This document shows positions 52,397-62,965 of a DNA stretch of 64,000 nt, piece after piece. The stretch is taken from positions 1-64,000 of the forward strand of contig NZ_FXAG01000010.1 of the NCBI RefSeq assembly GCF_900177275.1. The letters are read 5' to 3'. Both the position numbers and the translations under genes were made by a program. The stretch's first letter is position 1, and the number at the start of each line of letters is the position of its first letter. The notes under the pieces are model-generated. The model searched no databases. It was not told the DNA's origin and saw only the letters and a program-made list of their open reading frames with translations. The DNA comes from Pseudogulbenkiania subflava DSM 22618. GTDB lineage: Bacteria; Pseudomonadota; Gammaproteobacteria; Burkholderiales; Chromobacteriaceae.

Positions 52397-54409
52397 ATGA
52401 TCGTCACCTACCCCGATAGTCCGTTCAAGCTCCATCAGCCGTTTCCGCCCGCCGGCGACCAGCCGGCCGCCATCGCGCAGCTGGTGGAAGGGCTGTCCGA
52501 CGGCCTGTCCTACCAGACCCTGCTCGGGGTGACCGGCTCCGGCAAGACCTTCACCATGGCCAACGTCATCGCCCGCACCGGGCGGCCCGCGATCATCATG
52601 GCGCACAACAAGACGCTGGCGGCCCAGCTCTACTCCGAGATGCGCGAGTTCTTTCCCGAGAACGCGGTCGAGTACTTCGTCTCCTACTACGATTACTACC
52701 AGCCGGAAGCCTACGTTCCCAGTCGCGACCTGTTCATCGAGAAAGACTCCAGCATCAACGAGCACATCGAGCAGATGCGCCTGTCCGCCACCAAGAGCCT
52801 GCTGGAACGCCCCGACTGCGTGATCGTCGCCACCGTGTCGGCGATCTACGGTATCGGCGACCCGTCCGACTACCACCAGATGATCCTGCATCTCAAGGAG
52901 GGCGAAACCATCGCGCAGCGCGAGATCATCGGGCGCCTGGTGGCGATGCAGTACGAGCGCAACGACCTCGACTTCACGCGCGGCACCTTCCGCGTGCGCG
53001 GCGACGTGATCGACATCTTCCCGGCGGAATCGGCCGAACTCGCGCTGCGCGTCAGCCTGTTCGACGACGAGCTGGAAACGCTGACGCTGTTCGACCCGCT
53101 CACCGGGGTCACCCGGCAGCGGGTCGGGCGCTTCACGGTGTTTCCGTCCAGCCACTACGTCACGCCGCGCGACACCGTGCTGCGCGCCTGCGAGAAGATC
53201 AAGCTGGAACTGCGCGAGCGCGTCGATTTTTACCAGCGCGAAGGCAAGCTGGTCGAAGCGCAGCGCATCGAGCAGCGCACCCGCTTTGACCTCGAGATGC
53301 TGTACGAGATGGGCTTCTGCAAAGGCATCGAGAACTACTCGCGGCATTTCTCCGGCCGGGGGCCGGGCGAGCCGCCGCCGACCCTGATCGACTACCTGCC
53401 CAAGAACGCCCTGATGTTCATCGACGAGAGCCACGTCACCATTCCGCAGATCGGCGGCATGTACAAGGGCGACGCCGCGCGCAAGCTGAACCTGGTCGAC
53501 TATGGCTTCCGCCTGCCGTCGGCGGCCGACAACCGCCCGCTCAAGTTCAACGAGTTCGAGCGCATGATGCCGCAGACCGTGTTCATCTCGGCCACGCCGG
53601 CCGACTATGAAGCCGGCCATGCTGGCCAGGTGGTGGAGCAGGTGGTGCGCCCCACCGGCCTGATCGATCCCGAGATCGAAATCCGCCCGGTGGCGAGCCA
53701 GGTCGACGACCTGCTGTCCGAGATCACCCTCCGGGTGGGGCGCAACGAGCGCGTGCTGGTCACCACGCTGACCAAGCGCATGGCCGAGCAACTGGCCGAC
53801 TACTACACCGAGCACGGCATCAAGGTGCGCTACTTGCACTCCGACATCGACACCGTCGAGCGTGTCGAGATCATCCGCGACCTGCGGCTCGGCATGTTCG
53901 ACGTGCTGATTGGCATCAACCTGCTGCGCGAAGGCCTCGACATCCCCGAGGTCAGCCTGGTGGCCATCCTCGACGCCGACAAGGAAGGCTTCCTGCGCTC
54001 CGAGCGCTCGCTGATCCAGACCATCGGCCGCGCCGCACGCAACCTGCACGGCAAGGCGCTGCTCTACGCCGACCGCATCACCAACTCGATGCGGCGCGCC
54101 ATCGACGAGACCGACCGCCGCCGCACCAAGCAGATCGCCTTCAACACCGAGCACGGCATCGTGCCCAAAGGGGTGGAGAAGAAGATCAAGGACATCATCG
54201 ACGGGGTGTACAGCGCCGAGGCCGAGAAGAAGAAACTGGTCGACGACGCGCGCGTGGCGATGATGGACGAGAAAGCGCTGGCCAAGGAAATCAAGCGCCT
54301 CGAAAAAGACATGCTGGAGGCCGCGCGCAACCTGGAATTCGAGAAAGCCGCCGGGCTGCGCGACCAGCTCAAGGCGCTGAAGGAAAAGGCCTGGATCAAC
54401 GAGCTGTAA
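52397..54409 (+). CDS. uvrB: excinuclease ABC subunit B
   Basis: UvrB is the damage-verification helicase-like subunit of nucleotide excision repair. The 670-residue length is exact for the family. Walker A is [16 protein letters not shown]. The damage-probing beta-hairpin region reads [24 protein letters not shown]-type [11 protein letters not shown] follows, helicase motif VI is QTIGRAARN, and the C-terminal UVR domain includes [15 protein letters not shown]. The start at ATG 52397 ([10 protein letters not shown]) was preferred over ATG 52364. Confidence 0.96.
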   Translation: MIVTYPDSPFKLHQPFPPAGDQPAAIAQLVEGLSDGLSYQTLLGVTGSGKTFTMANVIARTGRPAIIMAHNKTLAAQLYSEMREFFPENAVEYFVSYYDYYQPEAYVPSRDLFIEKDSSINEHIEQMRLSATKSLLERPDCVIVATVSAIYGIGDPSDYHQMILHLKEGETIAQREIIGRLVAMQYERNDLDFTRGTFRVRGDVIDIFPAESAELALRVSLFDDELETLTLFDPLTGVTRQRVGRFTVFPSSHYVTPRDTVLRACEKIKLELRERVDFYQREGKLVEAQRIEQRTRFDLEMLYEMGFCKGIENYSRHFSGRGPGEPPPTLIDYLPKNALMFIDESHVTIPQIGGMYKGDAARKLNLVDYGFRLPSAADNRPLKFNEFERMMPQTVFISATPADYEAGHAGQVVEQVVRPTGLIDPEIEIRPVASQVDDLLSEITLRVGRNERVLVTTLTKRMAEQLADYYTEHGIKVRYLHSDIDTVERVEIIRDLRLGMFDVLIGINLLREGLDIPEVSLVAILDADKEGFLRSERSLIQTIGRAARNLHGKALLYADRITNSMRRAIDETDRRRTKQIAFNTEHGIVPKGVEKKIKDIIDGVYSAEAEKKKLVDDARVAMMDEKALAKEIKRLEKDMLEAARNLEFEKAAGLRDQLKALKEKAWINEL

Positions 54410-54428
54410 CGTTCACGAGAAAGATTGC

Positions 54429-54908
54429 ATGACATCCCGTTCCATCCTGTTTGTCTGTCACGGCAACATCTGCCGCTCGCCCACCGCCGAAGGTGTCATG
54501 CGCGCCAAATTGGAGCGCCTGGGGCTCGCGTCGTCGATTGAGGTCGATTCGGCCGGTACCCACGGTTACCACGTCGGCGAGGCGCCGGACCAGCGCAGCC
54601 AGCAGGCGGCGCGGCGGCGCGGCTACGACCTGTCGGCCCAGCGCGCGCGCCAGGTGATCCGGGCCGACTTCGAACGCTTCGATCTGGTGTTGGCGGCCGA
54701 TCAGCGCAACCTTGCCGCCCTGCGCCAGCTGTGCCCGCCGGGCATGCAGCACAAGCTGGCCTTGATGCTGGCGCCGCTCGGCCCCAACCAGGAGGTGCCC
54801 GACCCCTATTACGGCGGCGTCAGCGGTTTCGACCGCGTGCTCGACCTGCTCGAGGCCGCCTGCGACGCCTGGCTCGCACGACTGCAGCAAGCAGAAACCC
54901 CGCCCTGA
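54429..54908 (+). CDS. low-molecular-weight protein tyrosine phosphatase
   Basis: The 159-residue cytoplasmic phosphatase has the P-loop [17 protein letters not shown] (CX5R) and the general-acid loop VPDPYYGG. It follows uvrB by 19 bases and may be co-transcribed. In other bacteria such enzymes act on tyrosine kinases of polysaccharide export; no kinase gene is nearby, so the substrate is unknown. Confidence 0.92.
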   Translation: MTSRSILFVCHGNICRSPTAEGVMRAKLERLGLASSIEVDSAGTHGYHVGEAPDQRSQQAARRRGYDLSAQRARQVIRADFERFDLVLAADQRNLAALRQLCPPGMQHKLALMLAPLGPNQEVPDPYYGGVSGFDRVLDLLEAACDAWLARLQQAETPP

Positions 54909-54996
54909 AGCCGGATGGTCTGCCGCCATCTGCGGCCTGATGCTGCTATCATCAATGAACAAGAAAAACGCCACGGGAGACCGTCCCGGGCATTGC

Positions 54997-55007
54997 TTCG
55001 GCCAACC
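54997..55007 (-). repeat. GGTTGGCCGAA copy, upstream of the CheB-type gene
   Basis: Intergenic, 41 bases before the ATG at 55048. Confidence 0.9.
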
Positions 55008-55047
55008 CCGCCCACCTGGTGCGAGCTCCGGTCATAAAAGGAAATTC

Positions 55048-55746
55048 ATGGGGATTCCGCCGAAAGTGGTCAACGCCAAACCAACAACCATTGACGTCGC
55101 ACCCAGTCACTCGGCCGACATCATCCTGGCGCGGCAGCCCGGGCGTGCGCCCTTGCTGCGGCAGAGCGTCATCGTCATCGGCTCCTCGACTGGCGGCACG
55201 GAAGCCCTGCGGGCTTTGCTGACCGTGCTGCCCGAGGGCATGCCGCCTATCCTGATCGCCCAGCACATGCCGGAGATGTTCACCAAGTCGTTCGCCGCCC
55301 GGCTCGACTCGCTGTGCAAGCTGACGGTGAAGGAGGCCGAGGACAACGAGCGGCTGCAGGCCAATACCGTCTACATCGCCCCGGGCCACTCCCACCTGCT
55401 GTTGCAGGCCGTACCGGCCCTGGGTTTGGTCGCCAGTCTCAACGCCGGCCCGCCGGTCAACCGTCACCGCCCTTCGGTCGACGTGCTGTTCCGCTCTGCG
55501 GCCAACGTCGCCGGCAAGAACTGCATCGGCATCATCCTCACCGGCATGGGGCGTGACGGCGCCAACGGCATGCTCGAACTGAAGCAGGCTGGCGCCTACA
55601 ACATCGCTCAGGACGAGGCCAGCTGCGTGGTGTTCGGCATGCCCAAGGAAGCCATCGCGCAGGGCGGAACGCACGAGGTGCTGCCGCTGACCGCCATCGC
55701 CGCACGCTTGCAGGCACTGGTACAGCAGCGACCGCCACAGTCATAA
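55048..55746 (+). CDS. stand-alone CheB-type methylesterase domain protein
   Basis: The 232-residue protein has only the CheB effector domain: catalytic Ser in [12 protein letters not shown], His in [18 protein letters not shown], Asp in [13 protein letters not shown]. It lacks the receiver domain that normally regulates CheB. The domain hydrolyses or deamidates glutamyl methyl esters on chemoreceptors. The start at ATG 55048 has an aaagg ribosome binding site; a longer frame from ATG 54955 is possible. It sits 11 bases before the flagellar regulator flrC, so chemotaxis or flagellar control is likely. Confidence 0.82.
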   Translation: MGIPPKVVNAKPTTIDVAPSHSADIILARQPGRAPLLRQSVIVIGSSTGGTEALRALLTVLPEGMPPILIAQHMPEMFTKSFAARLDSLCKLTVKEAEDNERLQANTVYIAPGHSHLLLQAVPALGLVASLNAGPPVNRHRPSVDVLFRSAANVAGKNCIGIILTGMGRDGANGMLELKQAGAYNIAQDEASCVVFGMPKEAIAQGGTHEVLPLTAIAARLQALVQQRPPQS

Positions 55747-55757
55747 TCAGGACAATC

Positions 55758-57137
55758 ATGACGTTTTTACCCATTCTGGTGGTCGAGGATGACGCCGATC
55801 TGCGCGAAGCCATCGTCGACACCCTGAGCCTCTCCGGTTATCCCACGCTCGAGGCCGGCGACGGTCACGAGGCGCTTGCGGTACTGGCGAAGGAGCCGGT
55901 CGGGCTGATCGTGTCCGACGCACAGATGCAGCCGATGGACGGCTACGCGCTGTTCGACGAGGTGAAGAAGCGCCATCCCGGCGTGCCCTTCATCCTGATG
56001 ACCGCTTACGGCGTGATCGAGCGTGCCATCGAGCTGCTGCGCGCCGGCGCTACCCATTACCTGCTCAAGCCCTTCGAGCCGACCAGTCTGATCCGTGAAG
56101 TCGAAAAGCACCTGCTGCGCATGCCGGGGGGCGACGACGGCGGCGTGGTGGCCGAATCGGCCGCGATGCGCCAGCTGTTCTCGCTGGCCGGGCGGGTCGC
56201 GCAAAGCGACGCCACCGTGCTGATTTCCGGCCCCAGCGGCGCCGGCAAGGAGGTGCTGGCGCGGTACATCCATCGCCATTCGCGACGTGCGGCTGGCCCG
56301 TTTGTGGCGGTCAACTGTGCGGCGATACCGGAAAACCTGCTGGAGTCGACCCTGTTCGGGCACGAGAAGGGCGCCTTCACCGGTGCGGCCCAAGCGCTGC
56401 CCGGCAAGTTCGAGCAGGCCCAGGGCGGCACGCTGCTGCTCGACGAGATCACCGAGATGCCGCTCGCGCTGCAGGCCAAGCTGCTGCGAGTGCTGCAGGA
56501 ACGCGAAGTGGAGCGGGTCGGCAGTACCCGCACCATCCGGCTCGATGTGCGGGTGCTCGCCACCACCAACCGCGACATCCTGCGCGAAGTGGAGGCGGGG
56601 CGCTTCCGCGAGGATCTGTATTTCCGCCTCAACGTCTTCCCGCTCGCCATCCCGCCCCTGGCGGCGCGCCGCGACGATATCCTGCCGCTGGCACGGCTTG
56701 TGCTTAAAAGGTATGCGGAGGCCGCAGGACGGGGGCCCCTCAGGCTATCGCCCGAGGCGGAGCGTCAATTGACGGCCTATAGTTGGGAAGGTAACATCCG
56801 CGAACTGGAAAATGTCATGCAGCGGGCGGTGATTCTTGCCGCCGGAGCGGAAATTCTTGCCGCCGATCTGATGCTGCCGGACTATTCCTGCCTTGTGGAA
56901 CCGGTTGCCTCTTCCCCGGTTGCCGTCGCCCCGTCAGCGGAGTCAGACATGAAGACGCTGGAGCGCCGGCACATTCTGGAAACACTGGCTGCCGTAGGTG
57001 GAGTGAAGAAGCTCGCGGCGGAAAAACTGGGCATCAGCGAACGCACCCTGCGTTACAAGTTGCAGCGTTATCGGGAGGATGACTCGATGGCGGACGCGGA
57101 CGAAGGGCGAATCGGGGTGCCAGGCAGCAGGGAGTAA
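55758..57137 (+). CDS. flrC: sigma-54-dependent flagellar response regulator (FlrC/FleR type)
   Basis: The 459-residue activator has a receiver domain (phosphoacceptor Asp54 in LIVSDAQMQPMDG, Lys in LLKPFEP). The AAA+ domain has Walker A ISGPSGAGKEVLARY, the exact GAFTGA loop contacting sigma-54, and Walker B GGTLLLDEITEMPL. A Fis-type HTH follows (GGVKKLAAEKLGISERTLRY). It drives class III flagellar genes in Pseudomonas and Vibrio. The cognate kinase (FlrB/FleS) is not in the window. A sigma-54-type promoter before fliK is a likely target. It is directly followed by fliE. Confidence 0.9.
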   Translation: MTFLPILVVEDDADLREAIVDTLSLSGYPTLEAGDGHEALAVLAKEPVGLIVSDAQMQPMDGYALFDEVKKRHPGVPFILMTAYGVIERAIELLRAGATHYLLKPFEPTSLIREVEKHLLRMPGGDDGGVVAESAAMRQLFSLAGRVAQSDATVLISGPSGAGKEVLARYIHRHSRRAAGPFVAVNCAAIPENLLESTLFGHEKGAFTGAAQALPGKFEQAQGGTLLLDEITEMPLALQAKLLRVLQEREVERVGSTRTIRLDVRVLATTNRDILREVEAGRFREDLYFRLNVFPLAIPPLAARRDDILPLARLVLKRYAEAAGRGPLRLSPEAERQLTAYSWEGNIRELENVMQRAVILAAGAEILAADLMLPDYSCLVEPVASSPVAVAPSAESDMKTLERRHILETLAAVGGVKKLAAEKLGISERTLRYKLQRYREDDSMADADEGRIGVPGSRE

Positions 57138-57139
57138 GC

Positions 57140-57457
57140 ATGGCGACACAAGGTATTGACCAGCTATTAGGAGAGTTGCGAGCGTCCGCCGCCTTGGCGG
57201 CGGGAAAGACGTCGCAGCCGCAGGAGACGCCGCAAGTTGACTTTGCGGATGTTCTCAAGTCCACTATCGAGCAGGTGAATTCCGCTCAGCAGACTTCGCA
57301 GGAAATGCAGAAGCAGTTTGAGCTGGGGGAGGAAGGGGTTAACCTGCAGGACGTGATGGTGTCTTTGCAGAAAGCCAGTCTGTCGTTCCAGACCATGGTC
57401 CAGGCACGCAACAAGCTGGTATCCGCCTATCAGGAAATCATGAATACTCAAATCTAG
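57140..57457 (+). CDS. fliE: flagellar hook-basal body protein FliE
   Basis: FliE links the MS ring to the proximal rod. The 105-residue protein has the conserved end VNLQDVMVSLQKASLSFQ followed by NKLVSAYQEIMNTQI. Its ATG is 3 bases after the flrC stop, which suggests read-through from the regulator gene. Confidence 0.94.
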   Translation: MATQGIDQLLGELRASAALAAGKTSQPQETPQVDFADVLKSTIEQVNSAQQTSQEMQKQFELGEEGVNLQDVMVSLQKASLSFQTMVQARNKLVSAYQEIMNTQI

Positions 57458-57510
57458 CGCTGCCCGTGTCATGCCGGCAGCGGGTTGAATTGAAAGCATA
57501 AAACCACTGT

Positions 57511-59244
57511 ATGGCTGATCTGGCAGACAACGCTACACCCCCCTGGCGCACGCGCGTCAATGAAGCGAGCGACCGCTTCAAGGCGCTGCCCAACAACAAG
57601 AAAATCCTCCTGTTCGCGGCGCTGGCCGCCGTGTTCTCGGTCATTGTCGGCCTGCTCATCCTCAACCGTACGCCCGACTACAAAGTCCTGTTCGCCAATC
57701 TGGCCGACCGCGATGGCGGTCAGATCACGGCTGCTCTGCAGCAGATGAACGTGCCCTACCAGATCGGTGCCGGCGGCGTGATTTCGGTTCCTTCCGACAA
57801 AGTCTACGATGTCCGTTTGAAGCTGGCGGCGCAGGGGCTGCCCAAGGCCGGTGGCGTCGGTTTCGAGCTGATGGACAACCAGAAGTTCGGCATCAGCCAG
57901 TTTGCCGAGCAGGTTAACTACCAGCGCGCCATCGAGGGTGAACTGGCGCGCACCATCGAGGCCATTGGCGCCGTCGAGTCGGCGCGCGTGCACATCGCCA
58001 TTCCCAAACAGAGCGTGTTCGTGCGCGACCAGCAGCAGCCGACGGCCTCGGTGATGCTCAACCTGTATCCGGGGCGCGTGCTCGATGGCGGTCAGATATC
58101 CGGCATCCTGCACCTGGTTTCCAGCTCCGTGCCCAATCTGTCGGCGCGCAACGTGACCGTGGTCGACCAGGATGGCAACCTGCTTTCCAGCCAGTCCGAC
58201 GTCAATAATGCCGCCGGTCTCGATCAGCGCCAGCTCGGCTACGTGCACCAGATCGAGAGCGATTTCGTCAAGCGCATCGAGGGGATCCTGGAGCCGATCT
58301 TCGGCAAGGGCAACGTGCGGGCGCAGGTCACCGCCAACGTCGATTTCTCTGAGGTGGAACAAACCTCGGAAACCTTCCGTCCCAACTCCACCCCCAATCC
58401 CTCGGCGACGCGCAGCCAGCAGATCGTCGAGAAGCTGGGGAGTGGTTCCAGTCTGCCGGGCGGCGTGCCCGGTGCCTTGTCCAACCAGCCGCCGTCGGCC
58501 GCCTCGGCGCCGATCACCCTGCCGCCCGGCGCCGCGCCGGGGACGGCTACCCTGTCCGGCCAGCCGCTGGGGCAGAATGGCGCGCTGGAGCGCCAGCTCA
58601 TCACCAACTACGAAGTCGACAAGACCATCCAGCACACCAAGCTGCCCAAGGGCGTGCTCAAGCGCTTGTCGGCGGCGGTGGTGGTCAATTACCGTCTCAT
58701 GCCGGATCGCAACGGCGAGGTGAAACCGACCCCGCTTACTGCTCAGGAGATTCAGCAGATCAATAATCTGGTGCGTGAGACCATGGGCTATAACACGGAG
58801 CGTGGCGACACCCTCAACGTGGTCAACGCCGCCTTCGCCGGCAACGCCCCGCCCGCCACGCTGCAGGAGAAGGTTGTCGACTACGTCAGCAGCAACGCTA
58901 CCGACCTGGTCAAGTATGTGCTGCTGGCGATCGCCGTGCTGTACCTGTTGTTTGGCGTGGTGCGGCCGATCGTGCGCGATGTGCTCAAGCCGGCTAAGAG
59001 CGACAAGGGGCAACAACCAGGCGCCGCCGGCGAAGAAGCGGGCGGGGCGCCCGGTCGCTTGCTGGCCGTGGCCGGAGAAGAGGGCGAGGCCGGAGCCGCG
59101 GCGGTCGAAGAGGCCAACCTCGATCCGCGCGAACTGCAGCGCCGCCAGTACATGAGCAACCTGGAAGCCGCTCGCGAGTTGGTGAAGGCCGATCCGCGCA
59201 TGGCGGCCCAGATCATCAAGGAATGGATCAGTTCCGATGAGTGA
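57511..59244 (+). CDS. fliF: flagellar MS-ring protein FliF
   Basis: FliF forms the membrane ring of the basal body. The 577-residue protein has an N-terminal TM helix (ILLFAALAAVFSVIVGLLIL), periplasmic ring-building domains (VLFANLADRDGGQITAALQQ) and a disordered middle (near residues 300-360). A C-terminal TM helix follows (YVLLAIAVLYLLFGVVRPIV), then the FliG-binding tail. It overlaps the fliG start by 8 bases. Confidence 0.96.
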   Translation: MADLADNATPPWRTRVNEASDRFKALPNNKKILLFAALAAVFSVIVGLLILNRTPDYKVLFANLADRDGGQITAALQQMNVPYQIGAGGVISVPSDKVYDVRLKLAAQGLPKAGGVGFELMDNQKFGISQFAEQVNYQRAIEGELARTIEAIGAVESARVHIAIPKQSVFVRDQQQPTASVMLNLYPGRVLDGGQISGILHLVSSSVPNLSARNVTVVDQDGNLLSSQSDVNNAAGLDQRQLGYVHQIESDFVKRIEGILEPIFGKGNVRAQVTANVDFSEVEQTSETFRPNSTPNPSATRSQQIVEKLGSGSSLPGGVPGALSNQPPSAASAPITLPPGAAPGTATLSGQPLGQNGALERQLITNYEVDKTIQHTKLPKGVLKRLSAAVVVNYRLMPDRNGEVKPTPLTAQEIQQINNLVRETMGYNTERGDTLNVVNAAFAGNAPPATLQEKVVDYVSSNATDLVKYVLLAIAVLYLLFGVVRPIVRDVLKPAKSDKGQQPGAAGEEAGGAPGRLLAVAGEEGEAGAAAVEEANLDPRELQRRQYMSNLEAARELVKADPRMAAQIIKEWISSDE

Positions 59245-60235
59245 CAACGGAGTCCACCGCAGTGCGGTGCTGCTGTTCAGCCTGGGGCAGGCCGAGGCCG
59301 TCGAGGTGTTCAAGTACCTCGGCCCCAAGGAGGTCCAGAAGATTTCGCTGGCTATGGCCTCGATCAACAATCTCAGCCACGAGGACATCGACGACGTCGT
59401 CGGCAAATTCCGCGAGGAGTGCCAGGCGCGGGCGAGTCTCGGCGCGTCCGACGAATATCTGCGCAATGTGCTGGTCGAGGCATTGGGGGCGGACAAGGCG
59501 TCCAACCTGCTCGACAAGATCATGCAGGGCAACGACCAGAGCGGCATCGAGAGCCTGAAGTGGATGGACCCGTCGTCGGCGGCCGACCTCATCCGCAACG
59601 AGCACCCGCAGATCGTCGCCACCATTCTGGTTCATCTCGACCCGGATCTCTCCAGTGCCATCCTGGGTTACTTTCCCGAGCGACTGCGCAACGAGGTGCT
59701 GATCCGCACCGCGACGCTGGAAGGCGTGCAGCCGCAGGCGCTGCGCGAGCTGAACGACGTGCTGACGCAGCTCTTGTCCGGTTCCGACCGCATCAAGAAG
59801 AGCGCTGCTGGCGGCATCGCACTCACGGCGGAAATCCTCAACTTTATGGGCGGCAACGTCGAGGCCTCGGCGCTGGGCTACATCCGTGAGCACGATCCCG
59901 AACTGGCTCAGCGTATCCAGGACAAGATGTTCGTGTTCGAGAACATCCTCGATATCGACGACCGTTCGATCCAGACTATTCTGCGCGAGGTGCAGACCGA
60001 CTCGCTGGTGGTGGCGCTCAAGGGTACCAGTCAGGAACTCAAGGACAAGATCTTCCGCAATATGTCGCAGCGTGCGGCGGAGATGTTGCGTGACGATCTC
60101 GAAGCCAAGGGTCCGGTCAAGCTGTCCGAAGTGGAAGCCGAGCAGAAAGAGATCCTCAAGGTGGTGCGCAAGCTGGCCGACGACGGCCAGATCGTGTTAG
60201 GCAGCAAGGGTGGTGATGAAGGCCTCGTCGAGTAA
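59237..60235 (+). CDS. fliG: flagellar motor switch protein FliG
   Basis: FliG is the torque-generating switch protein bound to the MS ring. The 332-residue product has the N-terminal FliF-binding domain, the middle EHPQ-type motif (RNEHPQIVATILVHLDP), and the C-terminal charged helix facing the stator (DDRSIQTILREVQTDSLVVA, then SQRAAEMLRDDLEAKGPVK). It overlaps fliF by 8 bases and fliH by 20. Confidence 0.96.
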   Translation: MSDNGVHRSAVLLFSLGQAEAVEVFKYLGPKEVQKISLAMASINNLSHEDIDDVVGKFREECQARASLGASDEYLRNVLVEALGADKASNLLDKIMQGNDQSGIESLKWMDPSSAADLIRNEHPQIVATILVHLDPDLSSAILGYFPERLRNEVLIRTATLEGVQPQALRELNDVLTQLLSGSDRIKKSAAGGIALTAEILNFMGGNVEASALGYIREHDPELAQRIQDKMFVFENILDIDDRSIQTILREVQTDSLVVALKGTSQELKDKIFRNMSQRAAEMLRDDLEAKGPVKLSEVEAEQKEILKVVRKLADDGQIVLGSKGGDEGLVE

Positions 60236-61004
60236 CACCATCATTCCGGGGGAGCAGGTCACGGAGTGGCGCACCTGGTCGCCGGCCAGCTTCCAGGACA
60301 CCGCCGCAGCGCCGTCTTCCCCGGCTCCGGCTGCGGATGAACCTGCCGTCGCGGTGGAGGGCGAGAGCCCAGAGCCGGACGAGGATCCTCCCTTAGCGGT
60401 ATCCGAGGAGGGGGAGCCGGCGGACGAGGCTCCCCCCAGCTCCTACCCCACTGCCGCCGAACTGGAGGCCATCCATCAGGAAGCCTGGCAGACCGGGCAC
60501 GAGGCGGGGCTCGCCGAAGGGCGCCTGCAGGGTCAGACCGAAGCGCTGGCGGAGGTGTCGGCCACGTTTTCCCAGCACTGGGAGCCCTTGCAGTCGCTGG
60601 CCGACCAGTTTGCCGAAGGGTTGAACCGGGTAGAGGCCGAACTTGCGCACGATATCCTGTCGTTCTCGGTTGGCCTGGCCGAGCGGCTGGTGGCGGCGCA
60701 CCTGGCTTGCGATCCTTGTGCCATCGAGTCGCTGCTGCGCCAGGCCATGTCGGACCTGCCGGCTTCGCTGGGGCAGGCGCGCTTGCGCGTCAACCCCGCC
60801 GATCTGGAGGTGGCGCGCACCTTCTTGCAGCAGGAGACCCCGGAAACCGTCTGGCAGTGGCTGGCCGATCCGTCCATCGCGCGCGGTGGCTGCATCATCG
60901 ACACGGCCCAGTTGCGGCTGGACCTGACCCTGGCTGCCCGCCTCGATGCGCTGAAGTCCGCCCTGGGATTGGAGCTGTCCGCCAATGACTCACCCGCTGC
61001 TTGA
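60216..61004 (+). CDS. fliH: flagellar export apparatus protein FliH
   Basis: FliH is the stator-like regulator of the FliI export ATPase. The 262-residue protein has an acidic, Pro-rich N-terminal half (residues about 30-75, with runs of Glu, Asp and Pro). A helical export-apparatus domain follows ([40 protein letters not shown]). The start is ATG 60216; GTG codons at 60210 and 60213 are also in frame. It overlaps fliG and fliI by 20 bases each. Confidence 0.9.
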   Translation: MKASSSNTIIPGEQVTEWRTWSPASFQDTAAAPSSPAPAADEPAVAVEGESPEPDEDPPLAVSEEGEPADEAPPSSYPTAAELEAIHQEAWQTGHEAGLAEGRLQGQTEALAEVSATFSQHWEPLQSLADQFAEGLNRVEAELAHDILSFSVGLAERLVAAHLACDPCAIESLLRQAMSDLPASLGQARLRVNPADLEVARTFLQQETPETVWQWLADPSIARGGCIIDTAQLRLDLTLAARLDALKSALGLELSANDSPAA

Positions 61005-62379
61005 GCGCCAGCGGCGCTTCCTTGCCGATTGCCGTGCTATTGCCGATCGTACCCCGCTGTGGTCGACGTGCGGCAAGCTGGTGCGGGTTACCGGCATGGT
61101 GATGGAGGCTGTCGGCCTCAAGCTGCCAGTGGGGAGTGCCTGTTCGGTGGCGTTGCCGGATGGTGGCCGTGTCGAAGCGGAGGTGGTCGGGTTTGCCGGC
61201 GACAAGGTGTTTCTGATGCCGCTGACCAACGTCCAGGGTTTGTTGCCCGGCTCCGAGGTGCGGCCGCTGGCGATGCAGCATGCCCCGGCCTTCGGCCAGG
61301 AGACGGCGACGCTCACTCTCAACGGGGCGGCCGGGAGGCAGGTTCCCGTCGGTTTCAATCTGCTGGGGCGGGTGCTGGACTCCCTCGGAAGGCCGCTCGA
61401 CGAGAAGGGACCGCTGCAGCCGGAAGCCTATTTCCCCTTGTACAGTCTGCCGCTCAACCCGCTGGAGCGCTCGCCGGTACGTGATGTTCTGGACGTCGGG
61501 GTACGCGCCATCAACGGCCTGCTGACCGTGGGGCGTGGCCAGCGCCTGGGTCTGTTCGCCGGTTCCGGCGTCGGCAAGAGCGTGCTGCTGGGCATGATGG
61601 CGCGCTTCACCAAGGCCGACATCGTGGTGGTGGGCTTGATCGGCGAGCGGGGGCGCGAGGTCAAGGACTTCATCGAGAACATTCTTGGCGAGGAAGGGCG
61701 CGCCCGCTCGGTGATCGTCGCCGCGCCGGCCGATACCCCGCCGCTGATGCGCCTGCACGGCGCGGCCTACGCCACGGCGCTGGCCGAATATTTTCGCGAG
61801 CAGGGACTGGACGTGCTGTTGCTGATGGACTCGGTGACGCGCTACGCCATGGCGCAGCGCGAGATCGCGCTCGCCATCGGCGAGCCGCCGGTGACCAAGG
61901 GTTATCCGCCGTCGGTGTTCGCGCGCCTGCCGCAGCTGATCGAACGCGCCGGCAACGCCGCCGAGGGCGGCGGGGCCATTACCGCCTTCTACACCGTGTT
62001 GTCGGAGGGTGACGACCAGCAGGACCCGATCGCCGATGCCGCCCGCGCCATCCTGGATGGTCACTTCGTGCTGTCGCGCGAGTTGGCCGAAGCCGGTCAT
62101 TACCCTGCCATCGACATCGAACAGTCGATCAGCCGGGTCATGGTCGACGTGGTAGAACCGCGACAGATGGACCTGGCGCGGCGTTTCAAGCAACTCTACT
62201 CCCGCTACCAGCGTAACCGCGACTTGATCAGCGTCGGCGCTTACGTTGCCGGCTCCGACCCGATGCTGGACGAGGCGATCCGGCGCCAGCTGCCGATGGT
62301 CGGCTTTCTGACCCAGCCGATGCACGAATCCCACGGTTATGACTCCTGTCTCGAGCAGTTGGCCACCACCCTGGCGTAG
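60985..62379 (+). CDS. fliI: flagellum-specific export ATPase FliI
   Basis: FliI is the F1-like ATPase of the flagellar type III export gate. The 464-residue product has Walker [35 protein letters not shown], Walker [18 protein letters not shown] and [20 protein letters not shown]. Position, overlap with fliH and following fliJ are standard. Confidence 0.96.
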   Translation: MTHPLLERQRRFLADCRAIADRTPLWSTCGKLVRVTGMVMEAVGLKLPVGSACSVALPDGGRVEAEVVGFAGDKVFLMPLTNVQGLLPGSEVRPLAMQHAPAFGQETATLTLNGAAGRQVPVGFNLLGRVLDSLGRPLDEKGPLQPEAYFPLYSLPLNPLERSPVRDVLDVGVRAINGLLTVGRGQRLGLFAGSGVGKSVLLGMMARFTKADIVVVGLIGERGREVKDFIENILGEEGRARSVIVAAPADTPPLMRLHGAAYATALAEYFREQGLDVLLLMDSVTRYAMAQREIALAIGEPPVTKGYPPSVFARLPQLIERAGNAAEGGGAITAFYTVLSEGDDQQDPIADAARAILDGHFVLSRELAEAGHYPAIDIEQSISRVMVDVVEPRQMDLARRFKQLYSRYQRNRDLISVGAYVAGSDPMLDEAIRRQLPMVGFLTQPMHESHGYDSCLEQLATTLA

Positions 62380-62391
62380 TGAGCGCAGCCG

Positions 62392-62838
62392 ATGAAGCCC
62401 AGCAAGTACGCGTTACTGGTCAGGTTGGCCGAAGAAAAGCAGGAAGCCTCCGCCGAGCGTATGCGGCAGGCCCAGGCCCGCTTGGCGGAAGCGCTGTCGC
62501 GACTGGATCAACTCGGTGCCTTTCGTAACGAATATCGTCAACGGCTGCTGCAAGGCGGGGGGCAGGGCATGGCGGTGGCGCAGTGGCAGGATTTCCACCG
62601 CTTCATCGCGCGGCTGGACGAGGCCATGGCCACGCAGCAGACCGAGGTCGACCGTTGCAAGCAGACCTTCTTGCTGGCGCGGCAGGCCTGGAACAACGAG
62701 CGCAAGCAGTTGAAGGCGTTCGAAACGCTGATCGAGCGCGAGCGGGCGAGGCAGGAGGTGCTCGAAGCCAAGCGCCAGCAGAAACTGAGCGACGAGTTCG
62801 CCACCCGGCGTTTCTGGGACAGGCAGCACGAGGACTAG
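62392..62838 (+). CDS. fliJ: flagellar export protein FliJ
   Basis: FliJ is the stalk-like coiled-coil chaperone of the export ATPase. The 148-residue protein is almost entirely charged helix (LVRLAEEKQEASAERMRQAQ, later RKQLKAFETLIERERARQEV), typical of the family. It starts 12 bases after fliI. It contains GGTTGGCCGAA at 62423. Confidence 0.92.
   Translation: MKPSKYALLVRLAEEKQEASAERMRQAQARLAEALSRLDQLGAFRNEYRQRLLQGGGQGMAVAQWQDFHRFIARLDEAMATQQTEVDRCKQTFLLARQAWNNERKQLKAFETLIERERARQEVLEAKRQQKLSDEFATRRFWDRQHED
62423..62433 (+). repeat. GGTTGGCCGAA copy, in fliJ
   Basis: In frame as Arg-Leu-Ala-Glu near the start of fliJ. Confidence 0.9.
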
Positions 62839-62919
62839 GCTGCCGCTGTGCTGACCAAGGTGCGGTGCCGTGTGCGGCTCCGTGGCGTGAGGTGCCGGCG
62901 ATGTCCTTGTCCGACGGGC

Positions 62920-62935
62920 TGGCCCGGAACTTGCT
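62920..62935 (+). promoter_or_regulatory. sigma-54 promoter upstream of fliK
   Basis: TGGCCCGGAACTTGCT matches the -24/-12 consensus with one change (CAC to CCC) and correct spacing. The predicted start lies near 62946, about 20 bases before the fliK ATG. It fits activation by the FlrC-type regulator in the same cluster. Confidence 0.65.
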
Positions 62936-62965
62936 TTTTTATGGCCATTGTTTAGCTGGAAGCCC

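Noticed and set aside
52373-54154. A 593-codon open frame antisense to uvrB.
   Set aside because: It is a shadow of uvrB with no recognisable domain.
57469-59893. Long antisense frames over fliF and fliG.
   Set aside because: The plus-strand genes are unambiguous. The antisense frames have no start context or motifs.
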